DNA of 64,000 nucleotides from an uncultured Pelagibacteraceae bacterium (GCA_902614905.1 CACMMN010000005.1:24482-88481), one strand, 5' to 3'. Positions 29,417 through 39,501 are shown, numbered from the stretch's first letter. The notes: generated by a model not told the origin, from the sequence alone. Made by a program: numbers and translations.

Positions 29417-29931
29417 AAAAATCTTTTAAAATTTTATTGTTAATTTTTTGCGCTTTAATGATTTTTGAAAAGTCCTTCGCTGAAAAAAACCGAAAAATGG
29501 ATAATGGTCATAAATATAATATTTATACCGGAATGTTTGATTTCAGCGATGGTGGAAAAAAATCCCAAATTTTTGGGATTCAACATTTAAATGACAATCT
29601 TTTTAGAGATAGTTTTATAGGTACAATTAAACCTGTTACTGGTTTCATGTTAACTGCTGACTCAGCGTCATATCTTTATACAGGAATTCAAGCAGAGTAT
29701 AAAATTGGTAAATTAAATTTAATTCCAAGCTTTACTCCTGGTTTATATCATGAGGGAAGTGGCAAAGATCTTGGCCATCTAGTAGAATTTAAAAGTGAAC
29801 TTCAATTATCACTTGATTTATCGTCAAGCACGGAATTCGGACTTTCATATAACCATTTATCTAATGCTAGTTTAGGTGAAAAAAATCCTGGGGCAAATAG
29901 TTATATGTTTAATTTCTTAAAAAGCTTTTAA
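29413..29931 (+). CDS. Acyloxyacyl hydrolase (PagL-like lipid A deacylase)
   Basis: Signal peptide, beta-strand pattern, C-terminal GLSYNHLSNASLGEKNPGANSYMF. Confidence 0.82.
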   Translation: MKKSFKILLLIFCALMIFEKSFAEKNRKMDNGHKYNIYTGMFDFSDGGKKSQIFGIQHLNDNLFRDSFIGTIKPVTGFMLTADSASYLYTGIQAEYKIGKLNLIPSFTPGLYHEGSGKDLGHLVEFKSELQLSLDLSSSTEFGLSYNHLSNASLGEKNPGANSYMFNFLKSF

Positions 29932-29940
29932 ATTAATCTA

Positions 29941-31095
29941 ATGAATTTAAAAAATTGTCATAATTTTAGTGATTTTAGAGCTCTGGCGAAAAAAAAATTA
30001 CCTTCACCAATATTCCACTATATAGATGGTGCTGCAGATGATGAGATTACCTATAACAGAAACACATCTGCTTTCAATGATGTAGATCTAGTACCAAATG
30101 TACTAAGAGGTGTAGAAAATGTGGACTTGTCTACGACTATATTTGGAAAAAAAATTGATTTACCTTTTTATTGTTCCCCAACTGCTTTACAAAGATTATT
30201 CCATTATGATGGTGAGCGTGCGGTAGGAAAAGCAGCTCAAAAGTTTAACACAATGTTCGGTGTATCTGCTTTGGCTACAGTAAGTGTGGAAGAGATATCA
30301 TCTTTAATTGACACTCCAAAAATGTTTCAATTTTATTTTCATAAAGACAGAGGTTTAAACGACTCTTGTTTAGAGAGAGCTAAAGCTGCAAATTTCGATG
30401 TAATGGCTTTAACCGTAGATACCATTACTGGTGGAAACCGTGAAAGAGATTTAAGAACGGGATTTACGTCACCACCTAAACTTACTTTATCGAGTTTGTT
30501 TAGTTTTGCCACAAAACCAATGTGGGGTATAAATTATCTTACAAAAGGAAAATTCGAGTTACCACATTTACAAGATTTTGTAAAAGAAGGCACAAGTACA
30601 AATTCATCAATTGGGAATTACTTTTCTACTATGTTAGACCAATCCATGAATTGGAAAGATGCTGAAAAACTATGCTCTAAATGGGGTGGTCATTTTGCAC
30701 TTAAAGGAGTTATGAGTGTTGAAGATGCAAAAAAAGCTGTTGATATTGGATGCACAGGAATAATGGTTTCAAATCACGGTGGAAGACAACTTGATGGCTC
30801 AAGATCACCATTCGATCAACTGGCAGAAATAGTTGACGCTGTAGGAGACAAAATTGACGTTATTTGTGAGGGAGGGTTTCAGAGAGGAACACACATGCTT
30901 AAAGCATTATCTTTAGGTGCTAAAGCTTGCGCTGGAGGAAGATTATATCTTTATGCATTAGCTGCCGCTGGCCAAGCAGGGGTAGAGAGAGCTTTAGGAC
31001 AATATAAATCTGAATTAGAAAGAGATATGAAATTAATGGGGTGCACAAAAATAAGTGATTTAAATAGAAATAATCTAAGGTTTAGATATTCATAA
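29941..31095 (+). CDS. FMN-dependent alpha-hydroxy acid dehydrogenase (L-lactate dehydrogenase-like)
   Basis: HYIDGAADDEITYNRN; ALTVDTITGGNRERDLRTGF; IMVSNHGGRQLDGS; EGGFQRGTHMLKALSLGAKACAGGR. Confidence 0.93.
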   Translation: MNLKNCHNFSDFRALAKKKLPSPIFHYIDGAADDEITYNRNTSAFNDVDLVPNVLRGVENVDLSTTIFGKKIDLPFYCSPTALQRLFHYDGERAVGKAAQKFNTMFGVSALATVSVEEISSLIDTPKMFQFYFHKDRGLNDSCLERAKAANFDVMALTVDTITGGNRERDLRTGFTSPPKLTLSSLFSFATKPMWGINYLTKGKFELPHLQDFVKEGTSTNSSIGNYFSTMLDQSMNWKDAEKLCSKWGGHFALKGVMSVEDAKKAVDIGCTGIMVSNHGGRQLDGSRSPFDQLAEIVDAVGDKIDVICEGGFQRGTHMLKALSLGAKACAGGRLYLYALAAAGQAGVERALGQYKSELERDMKLMGCTKISDLNRNNLRFRYS

Positions 31096-31141
31096 ATATG
31101 CGTTGAATAGTGTAAAATTAATTTATAGGATTATAAATACT

Positions 31142-32305
31142 ATGAAGTTGGCAAAAAGTTTAGATAGATTAGGGACAGAGACCGCATTCTCAGTTTTAGC
31201 GGAAGCAAAAAAACTAGAGGCATCAGGTAAACCAATGATACATCTTGGATTAGGTCAACCTGATTTTAAAACTCCAAAACATGTAGTTGATGCTGCAAAA
31301 AAGGCTTTAGATGATGGTCATCATGGTTATGTTTTATCAAATGGAATTTTAGAATGCAGACAAGCAGTTTCAAGAAAAATAAAAACACTTTACAATCAAG
31401 ATGTTGATCCAGAAAGAATTATCATAATGCCAGGTGGTAAACCGACAATGCACTATGCGATTCAATGTTTTGGTGAACCAGGTGTAGAAATAATTCATCC
31501 AACACCAGCTTTTCCTATTTATGAGTCCATGATTAACTATACTGGATCTACTCCAGTTCCATATGATCTTACTAAAGATAAAGATCTAAAGTTTAATGCA
31601 GAGGAAATATTGTCTTTAATAACTGACAAAACAAGATTATTAATTTTGATTAACCCTAATAACCCAACAGGAAGTTTTGTAGAAAAATCTGAAATTGATA
31701 AACTTGCTAAAGGTTTAGAGCAACACCCACATGTAACAATTTTAAGTGACGAGATTTATAGTAGACAAATTTTTGATGGCAAAGAGATGCCAACTTTTTT
31801 TAATTATCCTAAATTAAGAGAGAGACTCATTGTATTAGAGGGATGGAGTAAAGCCTATTCTATGACTGGATGGAGATTAGGTTGGAGTTTTTGGCCAGAA
31901 CATTTAGTGGAACATGTTAATAAACTATTAATAAATAGTGTTTCATGTGTAAATGCTGCTGCTCAATATGCTGGCATTGCTGCATTAGATGGCCCAGACG
32001 ATTCTATACATGAAATGATGGAAAAATTTACAGCAAGAAGAGATCTTATTCATAAAGGTTTAAATGATCTGCCAGGTGTGGAATGTAGTTTACCTGGTGG
32101 TGCATTTTACGCTTTTCCAAAAGTAAAGGAGACTGGAATGAATGGAAAAGAATTTTGTAAAAAAGCAATGCACGAAGCTGGTGTTGCAATCGTACCAGGA
32201 ACAGCATTTGGTCAAACCTGTCAAGATTATGTGAGATTTAGTTTCGCAGCATCAAGAGATAACATTTCTCAAGCATTAGAAAACATAAAAAAAATGCTTA
32301 AGTAA
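31142..32305 (+). CDS. PLP-dependent class I aminotransferase (start chosen at internal ATG)
   Basis: IHLGLGQPDFKTPKHV; INPNNPTGSFV; EGWSKAYSMTGWRLGW. Confidence 0.93.
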   Translation: MKLAKSLDRLGTETAFSVLAEAKKLEASGKPMIHLGLGQPDFKTPKHVVDAAKKALDDGHHGYVLSNGILECRQAVSRKIKTLYNQDVDPERIIIMPGGKPTMHYAIQCFGEPGVEIIHPTPAFPIYESMINYTGSTPVPYDLTKDKDLKFNAEEILSLITDKTRLLILINPNNPTGSFVEKSEIDKLAKGLEQHPHVTILSDEIYSRQIFDGKEMPTFFNYPKLRERLIVLEGWSKAYSMTGWRLGWSFWPEHLVEHVNKLLINSVSCVNAAAQYAGIAALDGPDDSIHEMMEKFTARRDLIHKGLNDLPGVECSLPGGAFYAFPKVKETGMNGKEFCKKAMHEAGVAIVPGTAFGQTCQDYVRFSFAASRDNISQALENIKKMLK

Positions 32306-32348
32306 TTTAAGTATTTTTTTTGTAAGATTTATATAGTATCATCATCAT

Positions 32349-33722
32349 ATGAATAGCGAACTTCAATCAGAATTAAAAAAAATACTAAATTCAAGATTTT
32401 CTGAGTCAGAATCCACAAGATTAAATTATGCAAGAGGGGAAGACACTTATGATCCAATTTTATCCAAGGCTGTAGTATTTCCAGAGACTAATGAAGAAGT
32501 TTCCAAGATATTAAAATTATGCAATCAACATAAGATACCTGTTGTTCCGTTTGGAACAGGGACTTCTTTAGAAGGCAATGTTGTTGGGAACGATCAAGGG
32601 ATTACAATTTCTCTTGAAAAGATGAATAAAGTTTTAAGTGTAAATGTAGAAGATTTTGATTGTAAAGTTCAGGCATGTGTAACTAGAGAACAATTGAATG
32701 ATTATTTAAGGGAAGATGGAGTATTTTTTCCAATCGATCCGGGTGCAAATGCAGCAATAGGTGGAATGGCCTCTACTTCAGCGTCAGGAACAATGGCAGT
32801 TAAATATGGAACTATGAAAACTGTTATAACCGGATTAACAGTTGTTTTACCAAATGGAGATATAATAAAAACTGGGAGTAGAACGAAAAAAACTTCAGCT
32901 GGATATAATTTAACCAATTTATTTATTGGTTCAGAAGGTACTCTTGGAGTTATAACAGAAATCCAGCTAAGATTGTCACCAATCCCAGAAAGTATTATGA
33001 GTGCTGTATGTCACTTTAAAACTCTAGAGGATGCAGTTAAAACTGCACAAGAGGTAATTCAGTATGGTATTCCAATTGCAAGAATTGAAATGCTTAATAA
33101 AGATCAAATGGAAATTAGTATAGAATACTCTAAATTAAAAGACGTAGAAGCTACACCGACTTTATTTTTTGAATTCCATGGATCAGAAACTTCTAATAAA
33201 GAGTCAATCGATATTGTCGAAGAAATATCAAAAAATAACAATGGCAGCTCCTTTAAATGGGCAAAAGATTTAACGGAAAGAAATAAGCTATGGAAAGCAA
33301 GACATGATGTCTATTATTCTGTCAAAGCGCAAATAAATAATGGCAGAGTGTATTCAACTGATGTTTGTTTACCAATTTCTAAAATAACGGAATGTGTTAA
33401 CTTTGCAGATGCTGAGGCTAAAAAATTTGGTTTAAGAGCCCCAATGGTTGGTCACCTTGGTGATGGTAATTTCCATGTTTTACTACCTTATGATCCAGAA
33501 AAAAAAGAGACCTATCAAAAAATACGAAAATTTAGTGATATTCTTATAGAAAAAACATTGGAATTAGAAGGCACAATTACTGGAGAACATGGAGTTGGGC
33601 TTCATAAAAAAGATTACCTTCTTAAAGAACATGGTGATAATTTACCTGTTATGAAATCTATCAAAAGAACCATTGATCCAAACAATATAATGAATCCTGG
33701 TAAAATTTTTGACTTAAACTAA
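32349..33722 (+). CDS. FAD-linked oxidase (glycolate oxidase GlcD/D-lactate dehydrogenase-like)
   Basis: PVVPFGTGTSLEGNVVGNDQGITISLEKMNKV; GSEGTLGVITEIQLRL; GHLGDGNFHVLL; GEHGVGLHKK. Confidence 0.94.
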   Translation: MNSELQSELKKILNSRFSESESTRLNYARGEDTYDPILSKAVVFPETNEEVSKILKLCNQHKIPVVPFGTGTSLEGNVVGNDQGITISLEKMNKVLSVNVEDFDCKVQACVTREQLNDYLREDGVFFPIDPGANAAIGGMASTSASGTMAVKYGTMKTVITGLTVVLPNGDIIKTGSRTKKTSAGYNLTNLFIGSEGTLGVITEIQLRLSPIPESIMSAVCHFKTLEDAVKTAQEVIQYGIPIARIEMLNKDQMEISIEYSKLKDVEATPTLFFEFHGSETSNKESIDIVEEISKNNNGSSFKWAKDLTERNKLWKARHDVYYSVKAQINNGRVYSTDVCLPISKITECVNFADAEAKKFGLRAPMVGHLGDGNFHVLLPYDPEKKETYQKIRKFSDILIEKTLELEGTITGEHGVGLHKKDYLLKEHGDNLPVMKSIKRTIDPNNIMNPGKIFDLN

Positions 33723-33730
33723 TAAGTTGA

Positions 33731-34684
33731 ATGAAAAAAATTTTAATTACCAGAAAACTTCTAAGATCAAATGAGGAAAAAGCCTCAAAGTTGTGGGAGG
33801 CTAAACTTAATTTAAATGATGAACTTTATTCTCAATCTAAATTAGTGGAATTAAGCCAAGGTTGTGATGGTATATTAACATCGCTAACTGATAAAATGGA
33901 TGAGGCAACTATCAATAAATTACCAGAGAGCATAAAAATTTTATCAAATTTTGCAGTAGGATTTGGTAATATTGATTTAGTAGCTGCTAAAAAAAGAAAT
34001 ATAGCAGTGACAAACACACCAGATGTCTTAACAGATGCAACAGCCGAAATAGGAATATTGTTAATTCTAGGAGCTTGCAGAAGAGCAAGTGAAGGTATTC
34101 AAGCCGCAAAAGAGTCTAATTGGAAATGGTCAGCAGACTATTTAATTGGCAAACAATTAACTGGCTCAAGGTTAGGTATTTTAGGGATGGGACGTATTGG
34201 TCAAAAAATTGCTAAGATAGCAAAGTCGCTTGGAATGATAATACATTATCACAATAGATCTAAATTGAGCTCTGATAAAGAACAAGGGGCTACTTATCAT
34301 GATAATCTAAAAAGTTTAATGGAAGTGTCAGATGTATTATCTGTATGTTGCCCAGCCTCAAAAGAAACAATTAATCTTATAAATAAAGAAACTTTAGAGT
34401 ATTTACCAAAGGGTGCAGTAGTAACTAATGTAGCTAGAGGAGATATAGTAGACGATGAAGCTTTACTGGATGCATTAGATAGAAGAAAAGTTTATGCAGC
34501 TGGTTTAGATGTTTATAAAAACGAACCTAATTTAAACCCAGGATATCTTAAACATAAAAGTGTTTTCATACTACCTCATCTTGGAAGTGCCACTAAAGAA
34601 ACTAGAACAGCCATGGCTAATCTTGCTATCGATAACATTGAGGAATTTTTCAAAACGGGTAACTGCAAAAATAAGGTAAATTGA
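33731..34684 (+). CDS. D-isomer-specific 2-hydroxyacid dehydrogenase (glyoxylate/hydroxypyruvate reductase-like)
   Basis: VGFGNIDLVAAKKRNIAVTNTPDVLTDATAE; LGILGMGRIGQKIAKIAKSLGM; NVARGDIVDDEAL; LPHLGSATKETR. Confidence 0.94.
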   Translation: MKKILITRKLLRSNEEKASKLWEAKLNLNDELYSQSKLVELSQGCDGILTSLTDKMDEATINKLPESIKILSNFAVGFGNIDLVAAKKRNIAVTNTPDVLTDATAEIGILLILGACRRASEGIQAAKESNWKWSADYLIGKQLTGSRLGILGMGRIGQKIAKIAKSLGMIIHYHNRSKLSSDKEQGATYHDNLKSLMEVSDVLSVCCPASKETINLINKETLEYLPKGAVVTNVARGDIVDDEALLDALDRRKVYAAGLDVYKNEPNLNPGYLKHKSVFILPHLGSATKETRTAMANLAIDNIEEFFKTGNCKNKVN

Positions 34685-34802
34685 TAAACTTATACTACCA
34701 ATAGTTGTAAATAATTAAGTTTAGAACAATTTTAACTTAAGACTCCAAGTTCATTTTGTGCTTTAATATTATTAAGTTAATTAACTAATAGAGGAGAAAT
34801 AA

Positions 34803-35957
34803 ATGATTAAAGAAAAAAAATCATTGAAGGGAAAAATTCCTTCAAGACGTAAGTTCTTTAAGGCAGCGGCAGCAACTGGTGCAGCAGCAACAGCAGCAGT
34901 AGCAATGCCAAACATTGCATTCGGAGCTCCACAAACTCTAAAAATGCAAGCTGCATGGCCAAGTGGTGCTAACATCTTTTTTGAAATGGCAGGAGACTAT
35001 TGCAAAATGGTTAGCGACATGTCTGGCGGTTCTTTAAAAATCGATCTTCAACCAGTTGGAGCAGTTGTGAAGACTAGTGAGATCGGTCAAGCGGTAAGTT
35101 CAGGTGCTGTAGATATGGGACACTGGGTAACTGCTTATTGGTATGGTAAAAATCCAGCAGCATCATTATTTGGTACTGGACCATCATACGGTATGTCATC
35201 TCAAGAAGTAATGGGATGGATGGAGTACGGTGGCGGAAGAAAACTGTATGAAGAAACACTTGCAAAAGTTGGTTTCGATTACACAGGTGTATTCCACATG
35301 CCTATGCCAGCACAACCTTTTGGTTGGTTTAAAAAGAACGTAACAAAAGTATCTGACGTTAAAGGTATGAAGTACAGAACAGTTGGTCTTGCTACTAACG
35401 TTCTTACTGCAATGGGAATGGTCGTAAGACAGTTACCAGGTGGTGAAATTCAACCAGCTATGAAAACTGGTTTGATTGAAGCAGCTGAGTTTAACAACCC
35501 AACTTCAGACTCTCAGTTTGGTATGCAAGATGTTTCTAAGCATTATCACTTAGGAAGCTTCCACCAATCTCAAGAGATGTTTGAGATACCAATTAACAAT
35601 AAAACATTTAATGGTCTGTCACCAGCTAACCAAGCAATATTGAAAAATGCTGCTTACGCTGCAAACACAGATAACTACTTTAAAGCATTAGTTAGATATT
35701 CAGCTGATTTATCTAAATTAATGAATCAACATAAAGTAAATGTTTACCAAACTTCAGATGAAATTTTAGCTCAACAATTAAAAGGTTGGGATAAAGTTAT
35801 CGGTGATTTCAATAAGAAAGATCCTTTCTTTAAGAAAATCGTCGATTCTCAAAAAGCATACGCTAAGAGAGTAATGAAATACTTGCTGATGAATCAGCCT
35901 AATTACAAGCTAGCTTATGAAAATGAGTTTGGACCAATTGCTAAAGTAAAAATATAA
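34803..35957 (+). CDS. TRAP transporter solute-binding subunit (DctP/TakP-like), Tat-type signal
   Basis: SRRKFFKAAAATGAA twin-arginine signal; PGGEIQPAMKTGLIEAAEFNNPTSD; AGAG GAGG-type RBS upstream (gaggagaaataaatg). Confidence 0.93.
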   Translation: MIKEKKSLKGKIPSRRKFFKAAAATGAAATAAVAMPNIAFGAPQTLKMQAAWPSGANIFFEMAGDYCKMVSDMSGGSLKIDLQPVGAVVKTSEIGQAVSSGAVDMGHWVTAYWYGKNPAASLFGTGPSYGMSSQEVMGWMEYGGGRKLYEETLAKVGFDYTGVFHMPMPAQPFGWFKKNVTKVSDVKGMKYRTVGLATNVLTAMGMVVRQLPGGEIQPAMKTGLIEAAEFNNPTSDSQFGMQDVSKHYHLGSFHQSQEMFEIPINNKTFNGLSPANQAILKNAAYAANTDNYFKALVRYSADLSKLMNQHKVNVYQTSDEILAQQLKGWDKVIGDFNKKDPFFKKIVDSQKAYAKRVMKYLLMNQPNYKLAYENEFGPIAKVKI

Positions 35958-35976
35958 TCAAGATATAATCTTAATT

Positions 35977-36003
35977 AAGGGGGCCAATGGCCCCCTTTTT
36001 TTT
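35977..36003 (+). terminator. Rho-independent terminator between TRAP SBP and small permease genes
   Basis: AAGGGGGCC-AAT-GGCCCCCTT followed by a run of T. Confidence 0.95.
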
Positions 36004-36041
36004 GTTTGATTAATAGATAGAATTTAACGTAAAGTGATATT

Positions 36042-36629
36042 ATGAAATCTTTCATAAAATTTGCTGACACATTAAGCGCATCAATGGGTAAAGCCTTCTC
36101 ATGGTGCATAGTTATACTTATGGGTGGAACATGCTATGAAGTAATAATGGCCTACGCTTTTAACAGCCCTACACTTTGGAATTTTGACTTTAGTTTACAA
36201 ATGTATGGAGCAATTTTTATGATGGCAGGTGCTTATTGTTTGTCAACAGAGGCACATGTTAGAGGAGATGTTATTTACAGACTATTTCCTACAAGAGTTC
36301 AGGGCTGGATTGATTTAATTTTATATTTTATTTTTTTCTTCCCTGGAATTTTAGCTCTAGTATTTTATGGATATGAATATGCAGCGTTAGCATGGAAAAT
36401 TAAAGAAACTAGTTGGAACAGTCCGGCACAAATACAAATTTATATGGCAAAATCTATAATACCTCTGTCAGGAATTTTATTAACAATCCAAGGAATTAGT
36501 GAAGTTTGTAGAGCGATCATTTGTATTAAAACAGGTCATTGGCCAGAGAGAATGTCAGCAGGTGCTGAAGAAACCGAAAAAATATTAATGAGAACATCTC
36601 AGAAAGACGAAAAAGCTGATGTTATTTGA
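36042..36629 (+). CDS. TRAP transporter small permease (DctQ)
   Basis: TM-rich small permease, FMMAGAYCLSTEAHVRGDVIYRLFPTRVQGWIDL, between DctP and DctM. Confidence 0.92.
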   Translation: MKSFIKFADTLSASMGKAFSWCIVILMGGTCYEVIMAYAFNSPTLWNFDFSLQMYGAIFMMAGAYCLSTEAHVRGDVIYRLFPTRVQGWIDLILYFIFFFPGILALVFYGYEYAALAWKIKETSWNSPAQIQIYMAKSIIPLSGILLTIQGISEVCRAIICIKTGHWPERMSAGAEETEKILMRTSQKDEKADVI

Positions 36630-37980
36630 ATTAACAAATCCAGAAATTGCAATATTAATGATGAGCTTATTTTTATTTGCAGTTCTGTTAGGTTTTCCAA
36701 TTGCATTCACTCTACTAGCTATGGGTGTAGGGTTTGGATATTACGCTTATTTTGATCCAACTAGGATGGATCATCTGCTTGATAATCGGATATTTTCTTT
36801 ATTAGTCCAAAATACTTACACCATAATGGATAATACAGTTTTAACTGCAGTGCCTTTATTTTTATTTATGGGTTACTTAGTTGAAAGAGCTGGGATAGTA
36901 GCAAAATTGTTTTTTGCTATAAGACTTGCTTCCCATAGATTGCCAGCCTCAATGGCTGTCGCAGCACTTGTAACATGTGCATTATTTTCTACAGCAACTG
37001 GAATTATTGGAGCAGTTGTAACTTTAATGGGTCTTTTAGCTTGGCCAGCAATGATAAGAGCTGGATATGATAAAAAATTTGCTTCCGGAGTTATATGTTC
37101 AGGAGGATGTCTGGGAATTTTAATACCTCCAAGCATTATGTTAATTGTATATGCAGTAATAGCTCAATTATCCCCACTAAGACTTTTTGCTGCCGCTATA
37201 TTTCCTGGCTTAATGTTAGCAGGTCTTTATATTTTATATGTAATTATAAGAGCATATTTCAATCCGTCTTTAGCACCTAAGCCTGCAGCAGAGGAAATTC
37301 CGCCAAGGTCAGTAATTTTAAAAGAGGTTTTAGTTTCTTTTGTTCCATTGTTCTCATTAATAATTTTGGTTTTAGGTACAATTTTAGGAGGACTAGCTAC
37401 TCCAGCAGAGGCGGCTGCAGTAGGAGCATTTGGAGCTTTAATTTTATCTTTTTTTTATAAGTCATTAAAATGGAAGAATTTTAAAGAATCTGTTTTTCTA
37501 ACAGCCAAAACAAGCGCAATGATTATGTGGTTATTCGTTGGATCTTGGACATTTGCATCAGTTTTCTCATATTTAGGCGGCCATGAAGTTTTTGAAGAAT
37601 TTTTTAAATCAATGGATATTCAACCTTGGCAATTTTTAGTTATCACACAAATTATAATATTTTTACTTGGTTGGCCACTAGAGTGGACTGAAATTTTAAT
37701 TATATTTGTCCCAATATTTTTACCGCTAGTAGAATTTTTTGGAGTAAACCCGTATTTTTTTGCAATGTTAATAGCTTTAAATTTACAAACATCTTTTCTA
37801 ACTCCACCGATGGCAATGTCGGCTTATTATTTAAAGGGTGTGCAAAGTAGAAACGTTGAATTAATGCAAATTTTTAGAGGTATAATGCCTTTTCTTGGAA
37901 TAGTAATATTTGCAATGGTTTTAATGTACATGTTTCCTGGTATCGCTTTATGGTTACCAGATGTTTTATTCGCAGAATAA
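36619..37980 (+). CDS. TRAP transporter large permease (DctM)
   Basis: LFLFMGYLVERAGIVAKLF; GCLGILIPPSIMLIVYAVIAQ; LATPAEAAAVGAFGALI; LLGWPLEWTEILIIFVPIFLP. Confidence 0.95.
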   Translation: MLFELTNPEIAILMMSLFLFAVLLGFPIAFTLLAMGVGFGYYAYFDPTRMDHLLDNRIFSLLVQNTYTIMDNTVLTAVPLFLFMGYLVERAGIVAKLFFAIRLASHRLPASMAVAALVTCALFSTATGIIGAVVTLMGLLAWPAMIRAGYDKKFASGVICSGGCLGILIPPSIMLIVYAVIAQLSPLRLFAAAIFPGLMLAGLYILYVIIRAYFNPSLAPKPAAEEIPPRSVILKEVLVSFVPLFSLIILVLGTILGGLATPAEAAAVGAFGALILSFFYKSLKWKNFKESVFLTAKTSAMIMWLFVGSWTFASVFSYLGGHEVFEEFFKSMDIQPWQFLVITQIIIFLLGWPLEWTEILIIFVPIFLPLVEFFGVNPYFFAMLIALNLQTSFLTPPMAMSAYYLKGVQSRNVELMQIFRGIMPFLGIVIFAMVLMYMFPGIALWLPDVLFAE

Positions 37981-37986
37981 ATTTTA

Positions 37987-39324
37987 ATGTCCAATATATT
38001 TCAATTAACTGTCTCTGAAATAGCAGAAAAAATAAAAAAATCTGATCTAAACTCTGTTGATTTGTGTAAATCATACATTGAGCAAATAGAAAAATTTGAA
38101 AAAGATGTAAAAGCTTGGGCCTATTTTGATAAAAAACTACTTCTAGAAAAAGCAGAAGAGGCAGACAATCATAGAAGGTCGGGCAAACCCGTAGGCCCTC
38201 TCCACGGAATTCCGGTAGCACTAAAAGATATAATCGGAACTTATGACATGCCTACAGAGTGTGGAACTATTTTAAGAAAAGGCAAAACAGAATCACAAAA
38301 TGCAGAGATAGTAGATTTACTAAAATCAGCAGGAGCATTAATCATGGGAAAAACTAATACTTCTGAATTAGCTTACCTTGCTCCACCTAAAACAACAAAT
38401 CCTCACGATTATTCAAGAACTCCAGGTGGATCTTCTAGTGGGTCGGCAGCTGTTATAGCTTCTCATATGGCGCCTTTATCAATTGGTTCTCAAACAGGAG
38501 GTTCAGTGATTAGACCAGCGTCTTATTGTGGTGTCGTTGGTTACAAACCGAGTTATGGATTAATTTCACGTAATGGTGTTTTAAGAACTTCATATAATCT
38601 TGACCATATAGGAGTTTTTGGAAGAACCGTAGAGGATGTTGCTTTACTTGCAAAAGTGTTAATCAAAAAAGATTCTTACGATAAAGCGACCATACATTAT
38701 TCCTCAGAATTTATGTTAGACGAGTGTAAAAAAGGACCTATGTTTGATCCAAAGTTTATTTTTTATAAGACAGATAGTTGGAAGAAAGTTGATAAAAAAT
38801 CTAGAGAGGCATTTGAATATTTTATAAAATCTTTTAAAAAAAATATTGAAGTATTTGATACTCCTTCATACTTTAAGGATATAGACAAATACCACAGATT
38901 AATACATGAAACTGATTTAGCTAATAACTTTCAAGTTTATTACAAAAAGTCAAAATCAAAACTTTCAAAGGAAATGCAATCAGCTATTTCAAAAGGTATG
39001 AAGCATTCTGCTAAAGAATATTTAGATGCCGTTGACTTTATGGAGAGGAGTTATGAGTCTTATAAAGAGGTATTCGAAGATTATCATGGAGTGTTAAGTC
39101 CATGTAGTACTGGTGTAGCTGATAAAGGTTTAAAAAGTACAGGAAGTGCTGATTTTAATAGAGTATGGTCGTATATGCATACACCAGCAATTTCTCTACC
39201 TTTACTTCAAGGAGAAAATAATTTACCATTAGGTGTACAATTAGTTGGCGACAGGCATGACGATAACAGATTTTTAGGTGTAGCTAACTGGCTGGAAAAG
39301 GAGAGCAAAAAATTTAATGAATAA
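37987..39324 (+). CDS. Amidase signature-family hydrolase
   Basis: GPLHGIPVALKDIIGTYDMPTECGT; RTPGGSSSGSAAVIASHMAPLSIGSQTGGSVIRPASYCGVVGYKPSYG. Confidence 0.94.
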   Translation: MSNIFQLTVSEIAEKIKKSDLNSVDLCKSYIEQIEKFEKDVKAWAYFDKKLLLEKAEEADNHRRSGKPVGPLHGIPVALKDIIGTYDMPTECGTILRKGKTESQNAEIVDLLKSAGALIMGKTNTSELAYLAPPKTTNPHDYSRTPGGSSSGSAAVIASHMAPLSIGSQTGGSVIRPASYCGVVGYKPSYGLISRNGVLRTSYNLDHIGVFGRTVEDVALLAKVLIKKDSYDKATIHYSSEFMLDECKKGPMFDPKFIFYKTDSWKKVDKKSREAFEYFIKSFKKNIEVFDTPSYFKDIDKYHRLIHETDLANNFQVYYKKSKSKLSKEMQSAISKGMKHSAKEYLDAVDFMERSYESYKEVFEDYHGVLSPCSTGVADKGLKSTGSADFNRVWSYMHTPAISLPLLQGENNLPLGVQLVGDRHDDNRFLGVANWLEKESKKFNE

Positions 39325-39493
39325 AATCACAGTTATTATTGGTCTAAGTTTTGCAATATTTTTTTTAGTTGGACTCGCAACAACACTAACAAGATCTATG
39401 ATGATTGGTTTTTTGGATGTTTTGCCAGTATATATCTTAATGGGTATAGCGATAGTAATGATGATATACGAATCTTTTTTCGATAAATCATAA
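39317..39493 (+). CDS. Small (58 aa) hydrophobic protein, not in the supplied ORF track
   Basis: MNKITVIIGLSFAIFFLVGLATTLTRSMMIGFLDVLPVYILMGIAIVMMIYESFFDKS*; ATGA-type overlap with the amidase stop. Confidence 0.6.
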   Translation: MNKITVIIGLSFAIFFLVGLATTLTRSMMIGFLDVLPVYILMGIAIVMMIYESFFDKS

Positions 39494-39501
39494 CACGTTT
39501 C

